DNA from: Balneolaceae bacterium UBA7797
GTDB taxonomy: Bacteria > Bacteroidota > Rhodothermia > Balneolales > Balneolaceae
NCBI GenBank assembly: GCA_002480645.1
Contig: DLCN01000009.1
Span: forward strand, 1-64,000
Direction: 5' to 3'
DNA: 64,000 bases
Below are positions 1 to 8,107 of the stretch, in pieces (positions within the stretch are counted from its first letter, which is position 1; every line of letters begins with the position of its first letter). The notes beneath the pieces are model-generated. The model saw nothing but the letters and a program-made list of their open reading frames with translations, was not told the origin of the DNA and did not search any database. Both the position numbers and the translations under genes were made by a program.

Positions 1-1
1 T

Positions 2-1027
2 AACGTGGACGACCCGAATTGCGGGCTCCCGTACGACGTGATCGAAGAGAATGTATTCGCCAATTGTTTTGAGTTCAGGATCGGGGGAGTAGATACTCTT
101 CTTAGCATTGAAATTCCGGATTCAGCCAGCGTTTGGCCAACTATTCCTGCTGATGGGGTGAGCCGGCGTTATAATCGAACACAAATCGAAAATACAATTG
201 AAGAAATTGTGGTGAGTTTGACTTCAGGTGAAGACCCGTTGGAAAGCCAGGAAGTAATAATTTCAACAGCCTGGATTGACGGTTCCGGAGGACATGATCA
301 TGGGGCAGAAAATGACCTGATTAGTCTGCCAGTACAGAGAATGGGATGGATTGTTAACACGGAAGAAAATGATTCTTCCCACACCTATCTCGAAGCTGTT
401 ACAGATGAAGAAGGAGAAGTACGATTACGTTTCCGCGCCCCTGAGTTTGGTGGCAAAATAGAAATATTAGCTCAACATATTCTAGCTTCCGATACACTTG
501 AAGCCCGTGATACTCTTACCATAACTGTTCCTGATTTGGTGTTACTTCCGGCAAGCACAGAATATCAAAAAATCGGCGGCACTGCTTCTCATAATGGTCC
601 CCCACTTCATACAACAGACAACAATCATTATGGAACTCAGGAGTTTGTAGACAGCTTGCTATCAATTGCTCAAGCTTGGAATAATCTTGCAGATCTTGAT
701 AGCATTGATGCCGATCAGGCTCCACTCAGAATAAATGATATGAGTTTACCAAATGGAGGTAAATTTGATGTATATGGAAGTTGGAACAGTCCTCATAGTT
801 TTCACCGTGTAGGTAGAGACGCCGATATTAGAACCACAAGAAATTTACCAGAAAATGGCGGGCGAATTGGGGTTCTTCTTTCAAGAAGAATAATTGCAGG
901 AGAAGTACAATACACCAATTTGGTTTTTGAAAACTTATGTTCAGAAAAAAACGCAACGCCCCAAGTTCACTTTACTTTACGAAATAACCAAAGAATTGGT
1001 GAACATTATCATTTATACTTTTATTAA
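2..1027 (+). CDS. LAS-superfamily metallopeptidase (MepA/M15-like), 5'-truncated
   Basis: The frame is open to the left window edge, so the N-terminus is missing; a GTG at 5 is the first possible start inside the window but is probably internal. The C-terminal third carries the LAS zinc signature: an SxHxxGxxxD-type motif (H267 and D274 counted from the GTG) and a closing E-H-Y-H motif (H334, H336), typical of enzymes that cut peptidoglycan peptides or D-Ala-D-Ala bonds. Residues 60-175 look like a beta-rich, Ig-like spacer (TVPD ending). It is probably envelope-located or secreted. The next gene starts 11 bp after its stop, suggesting co-transcription. The family is clear from the motifs; the substrate is not. 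Confidence 0.72.
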   Translation, partial: NVDDPNCGLPYDVIEENVFANCFEFRIGGVDTLLSIEIPDSASVWPTIPADGVSRRYNRTQIENTIEEIVVSLTSGEDPLESQEVIISTAWIDGSGGHDHGAENDLISLPVQRMGWIVNTEENDSSHTYLEAVTDEEGEVRLRFRAPEFGGKIEILAQHILASDTLEARDTLTITVPDLVLLPASTEYQKIGGTASHNGPPLHTTDNNHYGTQEFVDSLLSIAQAWNNLADLDSIDADQAPLRINDMSLPNGGKFDVYGSWNSPHSFHRVGRDADIRTTRNLPENGGRIGVLLSRRIIAGEVQYTNLVFENLCSEKNATPQVHFTLRNNQRIGEHYHLYFY

Positions 1028-1038
1028 ACAGGTTAGAT

Positions 1039-1941
1039 ATGAAATCAGTACTAATTAGTTTACTCTTCATCTTAATCCCGACTTTCTTGACTGCTCAAAC
1101 GGACTCAGAGATAATTATTTATGACGGCCAAAAGGGAGTTTACTATGTAAAATATTGGAGTAATATTGATACAATGTTTTATACTATCCCCCTTTTCCCA
1201 GGAAATAAGATTGATCCCAAATTAAGGGCGAAAGTTATAAATACAGATTCAACTGGATTACGATTTGAATATTATTTATCCAATAGTTCCAGTTCTCTTA
1301 GAGAACTATTTAAAATAGAATTATCTATTGATACCAGAATATCCGATTTAAAAGCGCCAAACCGTGAATGGTCAAGTCAATATCAAAAGGGCATTAGGAG
1401 TATTAAATGGGCTAATATATACTCACAATCTGAAGTATTAGGAATATTACCTGGACACGAAGTACGAGAACCTTTTTCATTTACATCCACTGGGTTACCG
1501 ATTCCAACTCTGTCCAGCATCGCAAGTTACTCAGCTCTTGGTAATACCCGTGATAGTGGGCCGACTGGTAAACTTCGGGCTAAAGTTGATTCCATCTTAA
1601 TCAATGAAAGCCATATAATTCTTCCAACCCTAGGCCCGTGGCTCCCGGATTCTTCCTTGAGCTTCATCGATTTCACTGACACCTTAGAAACCTTCCGCTT
1701 TCGTTCGTGTGAGGAATTGGACTGGGCCACCGACGCCGGAGTATGTGGGGAGCTACAGGACTATCTTTCAGAAGTAAAAACAGCTCTGGAAATGGAGGAT
1801 TCCTTGTCCGCGGCCAATGCCCTGGCAGAGTTTATCGCGCTGGTGGAAGCAGAAAAAGACGCCAGCCTGACAAGTGAGGGCTACGCGCTACTGTATTTTA
1901 ATGCGGAGTATCTGGCGGATCGGCTAACAAAGCCGAAATAA
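1039..1941 (+). CDS. Secreted protein with unique N-terminus and repeated FIMAH-like C-terminal domain
   Basis: Starts with a classical signal peptide (about residues 1-19, ending in TAQ). Residues 20-190 match no family I recognise. From the LGPWLPD motif to the C-terminus (about 105 residues) the protein is nearly identical to the end of the protein encoded at 2403-3791. The last 60 residues, with the pattern AEFIALVE...LTSEGYALL, resemble the two-helix FIMAH domain found at the C-termini of secreted bacterial proteins; that assignment is by eye. The N-terminal DNA is AT-rich and the shared part is clearly richer in GC, so the gene looks composite. It follows the LAS peptidase by 11 bp. Function unknown. 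Confidence 0.72.
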   Translation: MKSVLISLLFILIPTFLTAQTDSEIIIYDGQKGVYYVKYWSNIDTMFYTIPLFPGNKIDPKLRAKVINTDSTGLRFEYYLSNSSSSLRELFKIELSIDTRISDLKAPNREWSSQYQKGIRSIKWANIYSQSEVLGILPGHEVREPFSFTSTGLPIPTLSSIASYSALGNTRDSGPTGKLRAKVDSILINESHIILPTLGPWLPDSSLSFIDFTDTLETFRFRSCEELDWATDAGVCGELQDYLSEVKTALEMEDSLSAANALAEFIALVEAEKDASLTSEGYALLYFNAEYLADRLTKPK

Positions 1942-2166
1942 TGGAAACAGAGCTTCGGAACGAGTGAAAAAGGAGAAGTAATCTCAGATTTATAACTAAA
2001 TGATCTGAGACTGCTTCTCCTCCGCTTGGCGGATCGCAGATGGATGCTTTTTCATATTCAAAAACAGAGAACCAGCTGCATTCACGAGCGAAGCGAAGTG
2101 ATCTCAGACTTTCCATCCGGGGCGGGCGTCTGACCGCTGTGGACGGTCTGACGGATGGATAAGTCA
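1627..2166 (+). repeat. Long direct repeat, copy A (C-terminal domain plus 3' flank)
   Basis: Covers the last ~105 codons of the gene ending at 1941 and about 225 bp beyond. It corresponds to 3477-4041: the coding part differs by only a few percent and the flank by small substitutions and one ~20-bp insertion in the other copy. The flank contains a long inverted repeat at about 1971-2020 (GGAGAAG/CTTCTCC outer arms, TCTCAGAT/ATCTGAGA inner arms) and a second one near 2115-2157 (CCATCCG/CGGATGG). The hairpins may terminate transcription, but no T-tract follows them. Confidence 0.85.
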
Positions 2167-2246
2167 GAACACAACTTCACACAGAATAATATATAATTCA
2201 CAAGGAGAGTAAGAGATGAGGTAACCTCAGAACCATAACCAAATAA

Positions 2247-2342
2247 CCTGAGACTGCTTCTCCGCCGCTTGGCGGCTCGCAGATGGATGCTTTCTCATAT
2301 TCAAAAACGAACAACGATTTCCATTCACGGCGGAGCGAATAG
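2247..2342 (+). repeat. Partial extra copy of the 3'-flank repeat
   Basis: About 95 bp matching 2004-2100 and 3881-3979, including the cctgagactgcttctcc and ccgcttggcgg blocks and the tail with gcggagcgaa. It lies in the 461-bp gap between the two cassette genes (1942-2402) without an attached C-terminal coding domain, so it looks like the remnant of a deleted or recombined third unit. The rest of that gap (about 2343-2402) is AT-rich and shows no gene. Confidence 0.75.
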
Positions 2343-2402
2343 TAAAAGTTAATACAGTTCAAATATCTATAAAAACATCAAGAACTTTTTACCCCTAGAC
2401 CA

Positions 2403-3791
2403 ATGAAATCGAAATTTATATTAGGATTAATTCTTTCGCTCTCAGTTTCAATTGCCGGTTATGGTCAGACCATAGAAGATATTGAGCAACAAGTAAAATC
2501 AGAACTGGAATCAAAATACGGGATTTCTTTTTTGGTAGATGTGGATGCCTTTGATGGAGGAGATGCATATACCTACCAAGACCCTTATTTCACATTGTCA
2601 GGAACTTATTTAATTATGGCTTCCGGATTGGAGTCCGACAAAGATTTAATTGGTGTCTATAAAGATGGGGCTCTTTTGTGGACTACTGAACCAGAACTAA
2701 TCAGTTCTACCTATCGCCATTTTTTGGGTTCGAGGGAATTAAACAGTGATGGAAAAGTTGAACTGATTATCGGATGGAAATTAGGGGTAAATCCCAGAGG
2801 TTCATTTTTGTGGATTATATCCTGGGATGGTAGTACCGGACAAATTATTAACAAGACTGATGAAAGAGGTCGTCCAGAAGTTTATTCTGGAGGAGATGTT
2901 ATTTTTTTTCCTGATTTTGAAGGAGATGGCATTTATGAGATAATGACATATGATTTTTATGATGGAGATGAAGACGATTCCAATGATCAATACTTTCTGT
3001 TAAAATGGGATGGTACTCATTACTCGCTATATCAAAAACTTCAACAAAAAGATCTAATATTATCTCAATTTTATAGAAAAGGGTTCTTAGTTGATGTAAA
3101 TGCACAAATCAAAAAAACACTTGGAAACAATCTATTTCAGTATGATATATTTAATGAAGCAAATAGCCAAAAAAAGATTGAGCATATCCATCTAGCATCC
3201 AACATTTCGAGCTTTAAAAGTATTTCGATCCCACATGATAGAGATTTATTTGACTCACGATATGGATTTATAACTCTATTCGCAGAAGGACTTGACAAGG
3301 AAAAAACATCTTTAGTTCCGGGAGATAGTCTTTCCTTTTCATTTTCTACAAAATCATTAATTAAAATTTCAAACTATTATTTACAATCGTTCAACGACGT
3401 TCCTCCCTCTGCAAGTCTAAATGCATCAGATGAAGAACGTATAGCTGATATTAAAACTAATTCTGTTTCGGGCTACACCCTCGGCCCATGGCTCCCGGAT
3501 TCCTCCCTAAGCTTAGTCGATTTCACCGACACTCTCGAAACCTTCCGCTTTCGTTCGTGTGAGGAATTGGACTGGGCCACCGACGCCGGAGTATGTGGGG
3601 AGCTACAGGACTATCTTTCAGAAGTAAAAACAGCTCTGGAAATGGAGGATTCCTTGTCCGCGGCCAACGCCCTGGCAGAGTTTATCGCGCTGGTGGAGGC
3701 TGAAAAAGACGCCAGCCTGACCAGCGAGGGCTACGCGCTGCTGTATTTTAATGCGGAGTATCTGGCGGATCGGCTAACAAAGCCGGAATAA
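2403..3791 (+). CDS. Secreted FG-GAP/VCBS-like protein with repeated FIMAH-like C-terminal domain
   Basis: A signal peptide spans about residues 1-21 (SIAGYGQ). Residues ~50-215 contain FG-GAP/VCBS-like units with acidic loops (SRELNSDGKVELIIGW; DFEGDGIYEIMTYDF; DFYDGDEDDSND), suggesting a calcium-binding beta-propeller-like region. The region ~215-355 has no assignment. The final ~105 residues, from LGPWLPD on, are almost identical to those of the 1039-1941 protein, while the rest is unrelated. DNA composition changes sharply at the junction near 3475. It is probably exported and surface-attached or secreted. Function unknown. Confidence 0.75.
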   Translation: MKSKFILGLILSLSVSIAGYGQTIEDIEQQVKSELESKYGISFLVDVDAFDGGDAYTYQDPYFTLSGTYLIMASGLESDKDLIGVYKDGALLWTTEPELISSTYRHFLGSRELNSDGKVELIIGWKLGVNPRGSFLWIISWDGSTGQIINKTDERGRPEVYSGGDVIFFPDFEGDGIYEIMTYDFYDGDEDDSNDQYFLLKWDGTHYSLYQKLQQKDLILSQFYRKGFLVDVNAQIKKTLGNNLFQYDIFNEANSQKKIEHIHLASNISSFKSISIPHDRDLFDSRYGFITLFAEGLDKEKTSLVPGDSLSFSFSTKSLIKISNYYLQSFNDVPPSASLNASDEERIADIKTNSVSGYTLGPWLPDSSLSLVDFTDTLETFRFRSCEELDWATDAGVCGELQDYLSEVKTALEMEDSLSAANALAEFIALVEAEKDASLTSEGYALLYFNAEYLADRLTKPE

Positions 3792-4041
3792 TGGAAGCAG
3801 AGCTTCCGGCGAGCATTCCGAAGCAGGAGCTTCGGAACGAGTGAAAAAGGAGAAGTAATCTCAGATTTATAACTAAATAATCTGAGACTGCTTCTCCGCC
3901 GCTTGGCGGATCGCAGATGGATATTTTTTCATGATCAAAAACAGAGAACCAGCTGCATTCAAGAGCGGAGCGAACTCAGACTTTCCATCCGGGGGGGCGT
4001 CTGACCGATGTGGCCGGTCTGACGGTTGGGTAGACAGAACT
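3477..4041 (+). repeat. Long direct repeat, copy B (C-terminal domain plus 3' flank)
   Basis: Second full copy of the unit at 1627-2166. The coding part runs to 3791. The non-coding flank fills most of the 305-bp gap before the next gene and carries the same inverted repeat (about 3849-3898) and the same ccgcttggcgg hairpin. An extra ~20 bp (around 3806-3826) repeats the gagcttc motif. An apparent 75-codon reading frame at 3931-4158 lies inside this repeat and is not believable as a gene. About 55 bp of unremarkable sequence follow before 4097. Confidence 0.85.
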
Positions 4042-4096
4042 CAGATCATTGAGTATCCTGGGACTGTGTTGTTTTACTCACAGACGATATCAGAAG

Positions 4097-4528
4097 TTAA
4101 CTCACCGCTTTTTTCTTGCCGATCAGATGATCCACAGAGAATTTCCCCGGACCGGTAAACAGGAGAGCCACATAACTCATCAAAAAGAGAAGAGCTTTTT
4201 CTTTTCCTGAGAAATCATCTCCAGCATGAATAATAAATACAGCAGTAGACATGGTGATAACAAGCGGAATAAGTGACCAGCGTGTAAATAACCCAATTGC
4301 AAGCAAACCGGAACAAATTACTTCCGCAAAAACAGCCAGAACAAGTGAAATTTCGGGTCCAACTCCAAACGGGTCAGCGAATTTAATAGGATCTGAACCA
4401 AACAGGCGTTCCCCTTTACCTAAACCGTGCCCGATGATCATTGACAAACCAAAGGTGAGTCGAAGCAGCAATAATGCAATATCTGTTCCGAAAGGCCATG
4501 TAGCTGTATTAGAGAAATATTTTTTCAT
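4097..4528 (-). CDS. DoxX family membrane protein
   Basis: 143 residues with four hydrophobic segments and the DoxX layout: LLLRLTFGLSMIIGHGLGK near the N-terminus, EISLVLAVFAEVICSGLLAIGLFTRW in the middle and a final LLFLMSYVALLFTGPGKFSVD helix. Family members are small inner-membrane proteins, some linked to quinone or thiol redox chemistry; no substrate can be read from the sequence. It stands alone, downstream of and separated by a terminator from the peptidase gene at 4616-6382. Family assignment is secure, function is not. Confidence 0.85.
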   Translation of the reverse strand: MKKYFSNTATWPFGTDIALLLLRLTFGLSMIIGHGLGKGERLFGSDPIKFADPFGVGPEISLVLAVFAEVICSGLLAIGLFTRWSLIPLVITMSTAVFIIHAGDDFSGKEKALLFLMSYVALLFTGPGKFSVDHLIGKKKAVS

Positions 4529-4570
4529 TGATGAGTGTAAATTGAGTTAAATAATTAAGTAATAGATATA

Positions 4571-4600
4571 AAAAAAGCCGGAGACCAGCCCCGGCTTTGT
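4571..4600 (-). terminator. Rho-independent terminator after M14 peptidase
   Basis: On the minus strand an AAAGCCGG/CCGGCTTT stem with a 9-nt loop is followed by a run of T. It lies just after the stop codon at 4616. Confidence 0.85.
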
Positions 4601-4615
4601 ATAAACAGATCCAGT

Positions 4616-6382
4616 CTATTTTTTCTTTGTAACCACACCGCCTTTTGCACTGTCAACCATGATGGAATACCTTTTTCCACCACTTATGATCCAGCGTACG
4701 GTTACAGAACTCATCCCCGGAATATTCCGAACTCGAAGTATAGCCGGATTATTTTTCTGCTCCGTAGTTTGATTCAGGTCACGGTTATTAACGATCATTC
4801 CGGCTTCCACATCGGCACCTTTAATGCTAATGTAATTTGGCCGCGTGATATTATAATCGAGGTCGATACCGGCATGAGTCGGGATCATACGCTCGTTGGT
4901 AATTACAGCGGTGACTTCTTTTAACCCGCCACCGAGATCTTTTTCGGTAATTTCATCAATCACTAATTTTGGAGTATGGTACGCATGGAATAAGGTGAAT
5001 GCCATATTACGGTGGGCCATTTGTTCGAGCAGGAATCCGGGGTGAGCCCGCGTATATCCTTTCTTAGCTCCACCGATCATGATCTTACCGTATTGCGGAT
5101 GATCATAACTGCTCCATTTAACCAATCCGTCCCCAAAGAGGAGGTCTCGGTTAAATTCGTTGTACACTTCATCAAAACCGCGGCGACCGGGTTCATCATC
5201 GGTATTGTACATTTCAAAATTAGTGAACAATTCGTTAGAGTAAGTGAACACCCCTCTGATCCCGTAGAACCAATCAAGCTCGCCTCCAAACACAGTGTAG
5301 AGGTCATCAAAGACTACAAAATAATTATAGCCGGGGATCAGGCGCTCACCTTTTTCCCCAATGGCATCGTATACCCGAACGTCTTCGCGGGTATAGGTGC
5401 CGCGATCTTCCTCAGCTCCGGGACCCCTAAGGATCATGCCTCCGCGATTGTGATAAGTTTGGGCAGCAGCAATATTCGGATGCTTCATCGCAAAATCTTT
5501 AATATTCCTCATCTCAGGTAATGAAAACGGATATTTGTAGGCTCCGCGTTGAATGTAATCGGGTTGCCAGTTCCATCCCCAGTCCCGGTTTGGATCATAG
5601 CTGAAAGCAACCCCATCTTCGTTTATGCGACCGTCGCCATCATTATCTAACCCTTCGTAGCCCAGTAATTCATATTCCCCGAATTCATCAGGTCCCACAC
5701 GTACCAAACGGTCCGGGTATTCCGGGTCGATGCGATAATCACCCCGGGGATTTTTACGGATCATGAATGTGATATTACCGTCTCCATCCAGATCATCATA
5801 GCCGTCTTCATCCACTTCACCATCCCCGTCGTTGTCTATAGGAACCATGCCGGCACGGGGTGAATTTGGATTGTTAGGCTTTTTCATGAAATGTTCCCGC
5901 GCATCAGGGCTGATGGTCGGGATGATGTAGAAGGTTTTATCATTCAGTAATTCTGTGATGAAATCGATCTCGCCAAAAGCTTCAGTAAGATACCAGGCCG
6001 TATAAAGCGCTACTTCCGTACCCTGAATTTCGTTAGAGTGAATATTCCCATCGATATACATGGCCGGTTTTTTGTCGGCATCCCCTTTTTTGTAATTGGT
6101 GATGGTAAGCATCCACATTTCACGGCCTTCGTAGCTTTTTCCGATCGATGATCGTTTTACCAGATCGGGATGGGCATCAGCAATCTTTTCGGTGAGTTCG
6201 GTAATGCCCTGATAATCGTAATAGTGATTCCATGTGGCATCTACTTTGGGGTTTCCCGGAGTTCCCACAGCAGGAAAAACTCCGTCGGTTAGCTGAGCCG
6301 AAGCCGCTACAGGCAGAAGCGATCCGGCAATCATACATACTAAAAGGACGATCTTGTTGAGTGTCTTCATGGCTTCGGTCAT
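4616..6382 (-). CDS. M14 family zinc carboxypeptidase, secreted
   Basis: Predicted exopeptidase with an N-terminal signal peptide (hydrophobic core about residues 10-28). The M14 active site is complete: HSNE gives zinc ligands H115 and E118, the third ligand is H311 (TYHNRGG), R266 sits in NRDWGW, and the likely general base is E384 (YSNELF). An insert at about 180-260 has acidic loops of the D-N-D-G-D-G and DEDG type, likely calcium sites. The start at 6382 overlaps the stop of the upstream gene by 4 nt (ATGA), suggesting translational coupling; a Met at codon 5 is an alternative start that also leaves a good signal peptide. A paralogue lies directly upstream. Confidence 0.9.
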   Translation of the reverse strand: MTEAMKTLNKIVLLVCMIAGSLLPVAASAQLTDGVFPAVGTPGNPKVDATWNHYYDYQGITELTEKIADAHPDLVKRSSIGKSYEGREMWMLTITNYKKGDADKKPAMYIDGNIHSNEIQGTEVALYTAWYLTEAFGEIDFITELLNDKTFYIIPTISPDAREHFMKKPNNPNSPRAGMVPIDNDGDGEVDEDGYDDLDGDGNITFMIRKNPRGDYRIDPEYPDRLVRVGPDEFGEYELLGYEGLDNDGDGRINEDGVAFSYDPNRDWGWNWQPDYIQRGAYKYPFSLPEMRNIKDFAMKHPNIAAAQTYHNRGGMILRGPGAEEDRGTYTREDVRVYDAIGEKGERLIPGYNYFVVFDDLYTVFGGELDWFYGIRGVFTYSNELFTNFEMYNTDDEPGRRGFDEVYNEFNRDLLFGDGLVKWSSYDHPQYGKIMIGGAKKGYTRAHPGFLLEQMAHRNMAFTLFHAYHTPKLVIDEITEKDLGGGLKEVTAVITNERMIPTHAGIDLDYNITRPNYISIKGADVEAGMIVNNRDLNQTTEQKNNPAILRVRNIPGMSSVTVRWIISGGKRYSIMVDSAKGGVVTKKK

Positions 6383-7995
6383 TTAATAGTTTCGGTTTTG
6401 GTTGCAAATCCGGCTTGCGGGGCACCTGCCTTCAATGTAAAAGTACCTTTTCCGCGAACCAGCCAGCTGTAGGTCTCAAAACCATCGGCAGCGATCGATT
6501 CCACATAACTTCGCTTGTTACCGCTTACAAATTCAAGATCACCGGAAAGATCTGCGTCGATCATCACATCCCGTACCCATGAAGTTCTTGTTCCCAGATG
6601 TGAAGCAGTAGGTAACAATCCCGAATTGTAGACATCCACTGTGATCCGGGTTAGATTTTTCCCGGTTTTCTCCCTTTTCATATTCACCAGTTCGATCATA
6701 GGTTTTGCTTCACCCACTTTTATTAGAAAATCGGTGTGATCTTGGGCCAGTGAATCTACCATGCTGTATGGAGGAAGTCCGCTAAATGGTTTTAGTCCAC
6801 CAATTTCGACCTTCTTTCCTTCGAAATCAGGGTGGTCTATCTCTTGCCATTCAACAAAGGCATCGATCCCGTTTGAATCGGCCCACGCCAGATAGTGCGC
6901 TTCTTCGGTCTCAAATTTCTCACCGCTGATCTCAGGAGTCCACCACCCCGGTGTACTGAAACTGAACCGACCATAATGGTAATACGCCCATTGGAAGAGA
7001 TCTCCCTGACGGGCATCACCTGCCGGATCTTTTCCCAGATCCGTAGCATCGTTGTAGTAGCCGGAAATGAGTTCGTTCACTTCTACATCATCTTCGTACC
7101 AGCCCGAAACAACCCGTTTGCTTACTGCTCCGCGGTTAAATTTCAACGCTTTTGATAGATTGTCGGCCGGACCAAATGAAACCACGGCGAACACATTACG
7201 GGCTTCATCAAAAAGGAAATCCATCAAGGCTATGTTCTCAGGTTGAGAGGCCATGTTCTCACCCGCACCCGCTTCGAAATAAGGAAAATCGAAGGTAAAG
7301 TTTTTGTTGATGTTCACTCCGCCCTCACCATCTTCGTTAAAATGACCGTCGCTGTCGTTATCCCGACCTTCGGTAAATAGCAGGTACTCCCCATTCTCAC
7401 CGGGTTCTGCTTTAACCATTACCCGGGGATCTATATCGCTGATTTTCCAGCTCCCGGTAGGATCCTGAACCCGCATCATAGTTACGAGGCCGTCTCCGTT
7501 CAGATCTTCAAACGGATCTTCATCAAAAGCTCCATCCCGATCATCGTCGGTTTTGGTGCCATTGCCACCGCGCTCGTAGGTTAACGTTGCGAAATATTGC
7601 TGCGCTGCGTCCGGATTTAATCCAGGAACAACATAGTAGGTGGTGCTTTCGAGCAACGATTTAATCTCCGGAGAATCACTATTTGCGAGTAATTTTTCAG
7701 CAAATCCGAGAGCCAGTTCAGTTCCGAGTAAATGAGCGCCTTCGGCTCCTCCGATAACAGCTACTGCCGGTTTAGTAGAAGTATCTCCGCCACCGATCGT
7801 GAGTAGCCAGATATCATGACCATTCGGAGACTTGGTGAGTGAGGAAAGGGAGACGAGTTTTCCATGGGAACGCTCCAGTGCTTTTAATCGCCTGGTAACG
7901 GAATTGTGATCACTGTAATCAGATTGGGCAAAACCATTTGCCGAAACAAGTATCCCGATTACAACCATCACAATTCGTGTGATGAGCTTTTTCAT
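6379..7995 (-). CDS. M14-like peptidase homologue lacking the zinc site (probable pseudoenzyme)
   Basis: Clearly homologous to the downstream M14 enzyme (same GTELAL helix after the first zinc motif, same acidic calcium-loop insert at about 150-225), with a signal peptide (MKKLITRIVM... to ~23). The catalytic residues are not conserved. HSNE is replaced by EGAH, so the ligand positions hold E85 and H88 in reversed order; the third His position is Gly (SFGPAD, ~275); the NRD arginine position is K231; and the glutamate motif YSNELF becomes FSTPGWW. I infer it has lost carboxypeptidase activity and may bind peptides or partner its neighbour, with which it overlaps by 4 nt. The alignment was made by eye. 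Confidence 0.78.
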   Translation of the reverse strand: MKKLITRIVMVVIGILVSANGFAQSDYSDHNSVTRRLKALERSHGKLVSLSSLTKSPNGHDIWLLTIGGGDTSTKPAVAVIGGAEGAHLLGTELALGFAEKLLANSDSPEIKSLLESTTYYVVPGLNPDAAQQYFATLTYERGGNGTKTDDDRDGAFDEDPFEDLNGDGLVTMMRVQDPTGSWKISDIDPRVMVKAEPGENGEYLLFTEGRDNDSDGHFNEDGEGGVNINKNFTFDFPYFEAGAGENMASQPENIALMDFLFDEARNVFAVVSFGPADNLSKALKFNRGAVSKRVVSGWYEDDVEVNELISGYYNDATDLGKDPAGDARQGDLFQWAYYHYGRFSFSTPGWWTPEISGEKFETEEAHYLAWADSNGIDAFVEWQEIDHPDFEGKKVEIGGLKPFSGLPPYSMVDSLAQDHTDFLIKVGEAKPMIELVNMKREKTGKNLTRITVDVYNSGLLPTASHLGTRTSWVRDVMIDADLSGDLEFVSGNKRSYVESIAADGFETYSWLVRGKGTFTLKAGAPQAGFATKTETIK

Positions 7996-8107
7996 AGCAG
8001 ATTTGTGTAGTTAGGTATAAAAATATATTGCTCGCTAAAAGTGAGCAGACTACACTTTACCCGCAATCCTTGGCCTGTAAAAAGATAATAACCGAAAGCG
8101 GATCGGC

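Noticed and set aside
1971..2166. Repeat considered as an integron attC site
   Set aside because: I find no pair of core sites (RYYYAAC/GTTRRRY) in the right arrangement and no integrase, despite the cassette-like layout.
3931..4158. Apparent 75-codon plus-strand gene after the second cassette gene
   Set aside because: It lies inside the non-coding repeat, overlaps the doxX 3' end, and its equivalents in the other repeat copies are not open.
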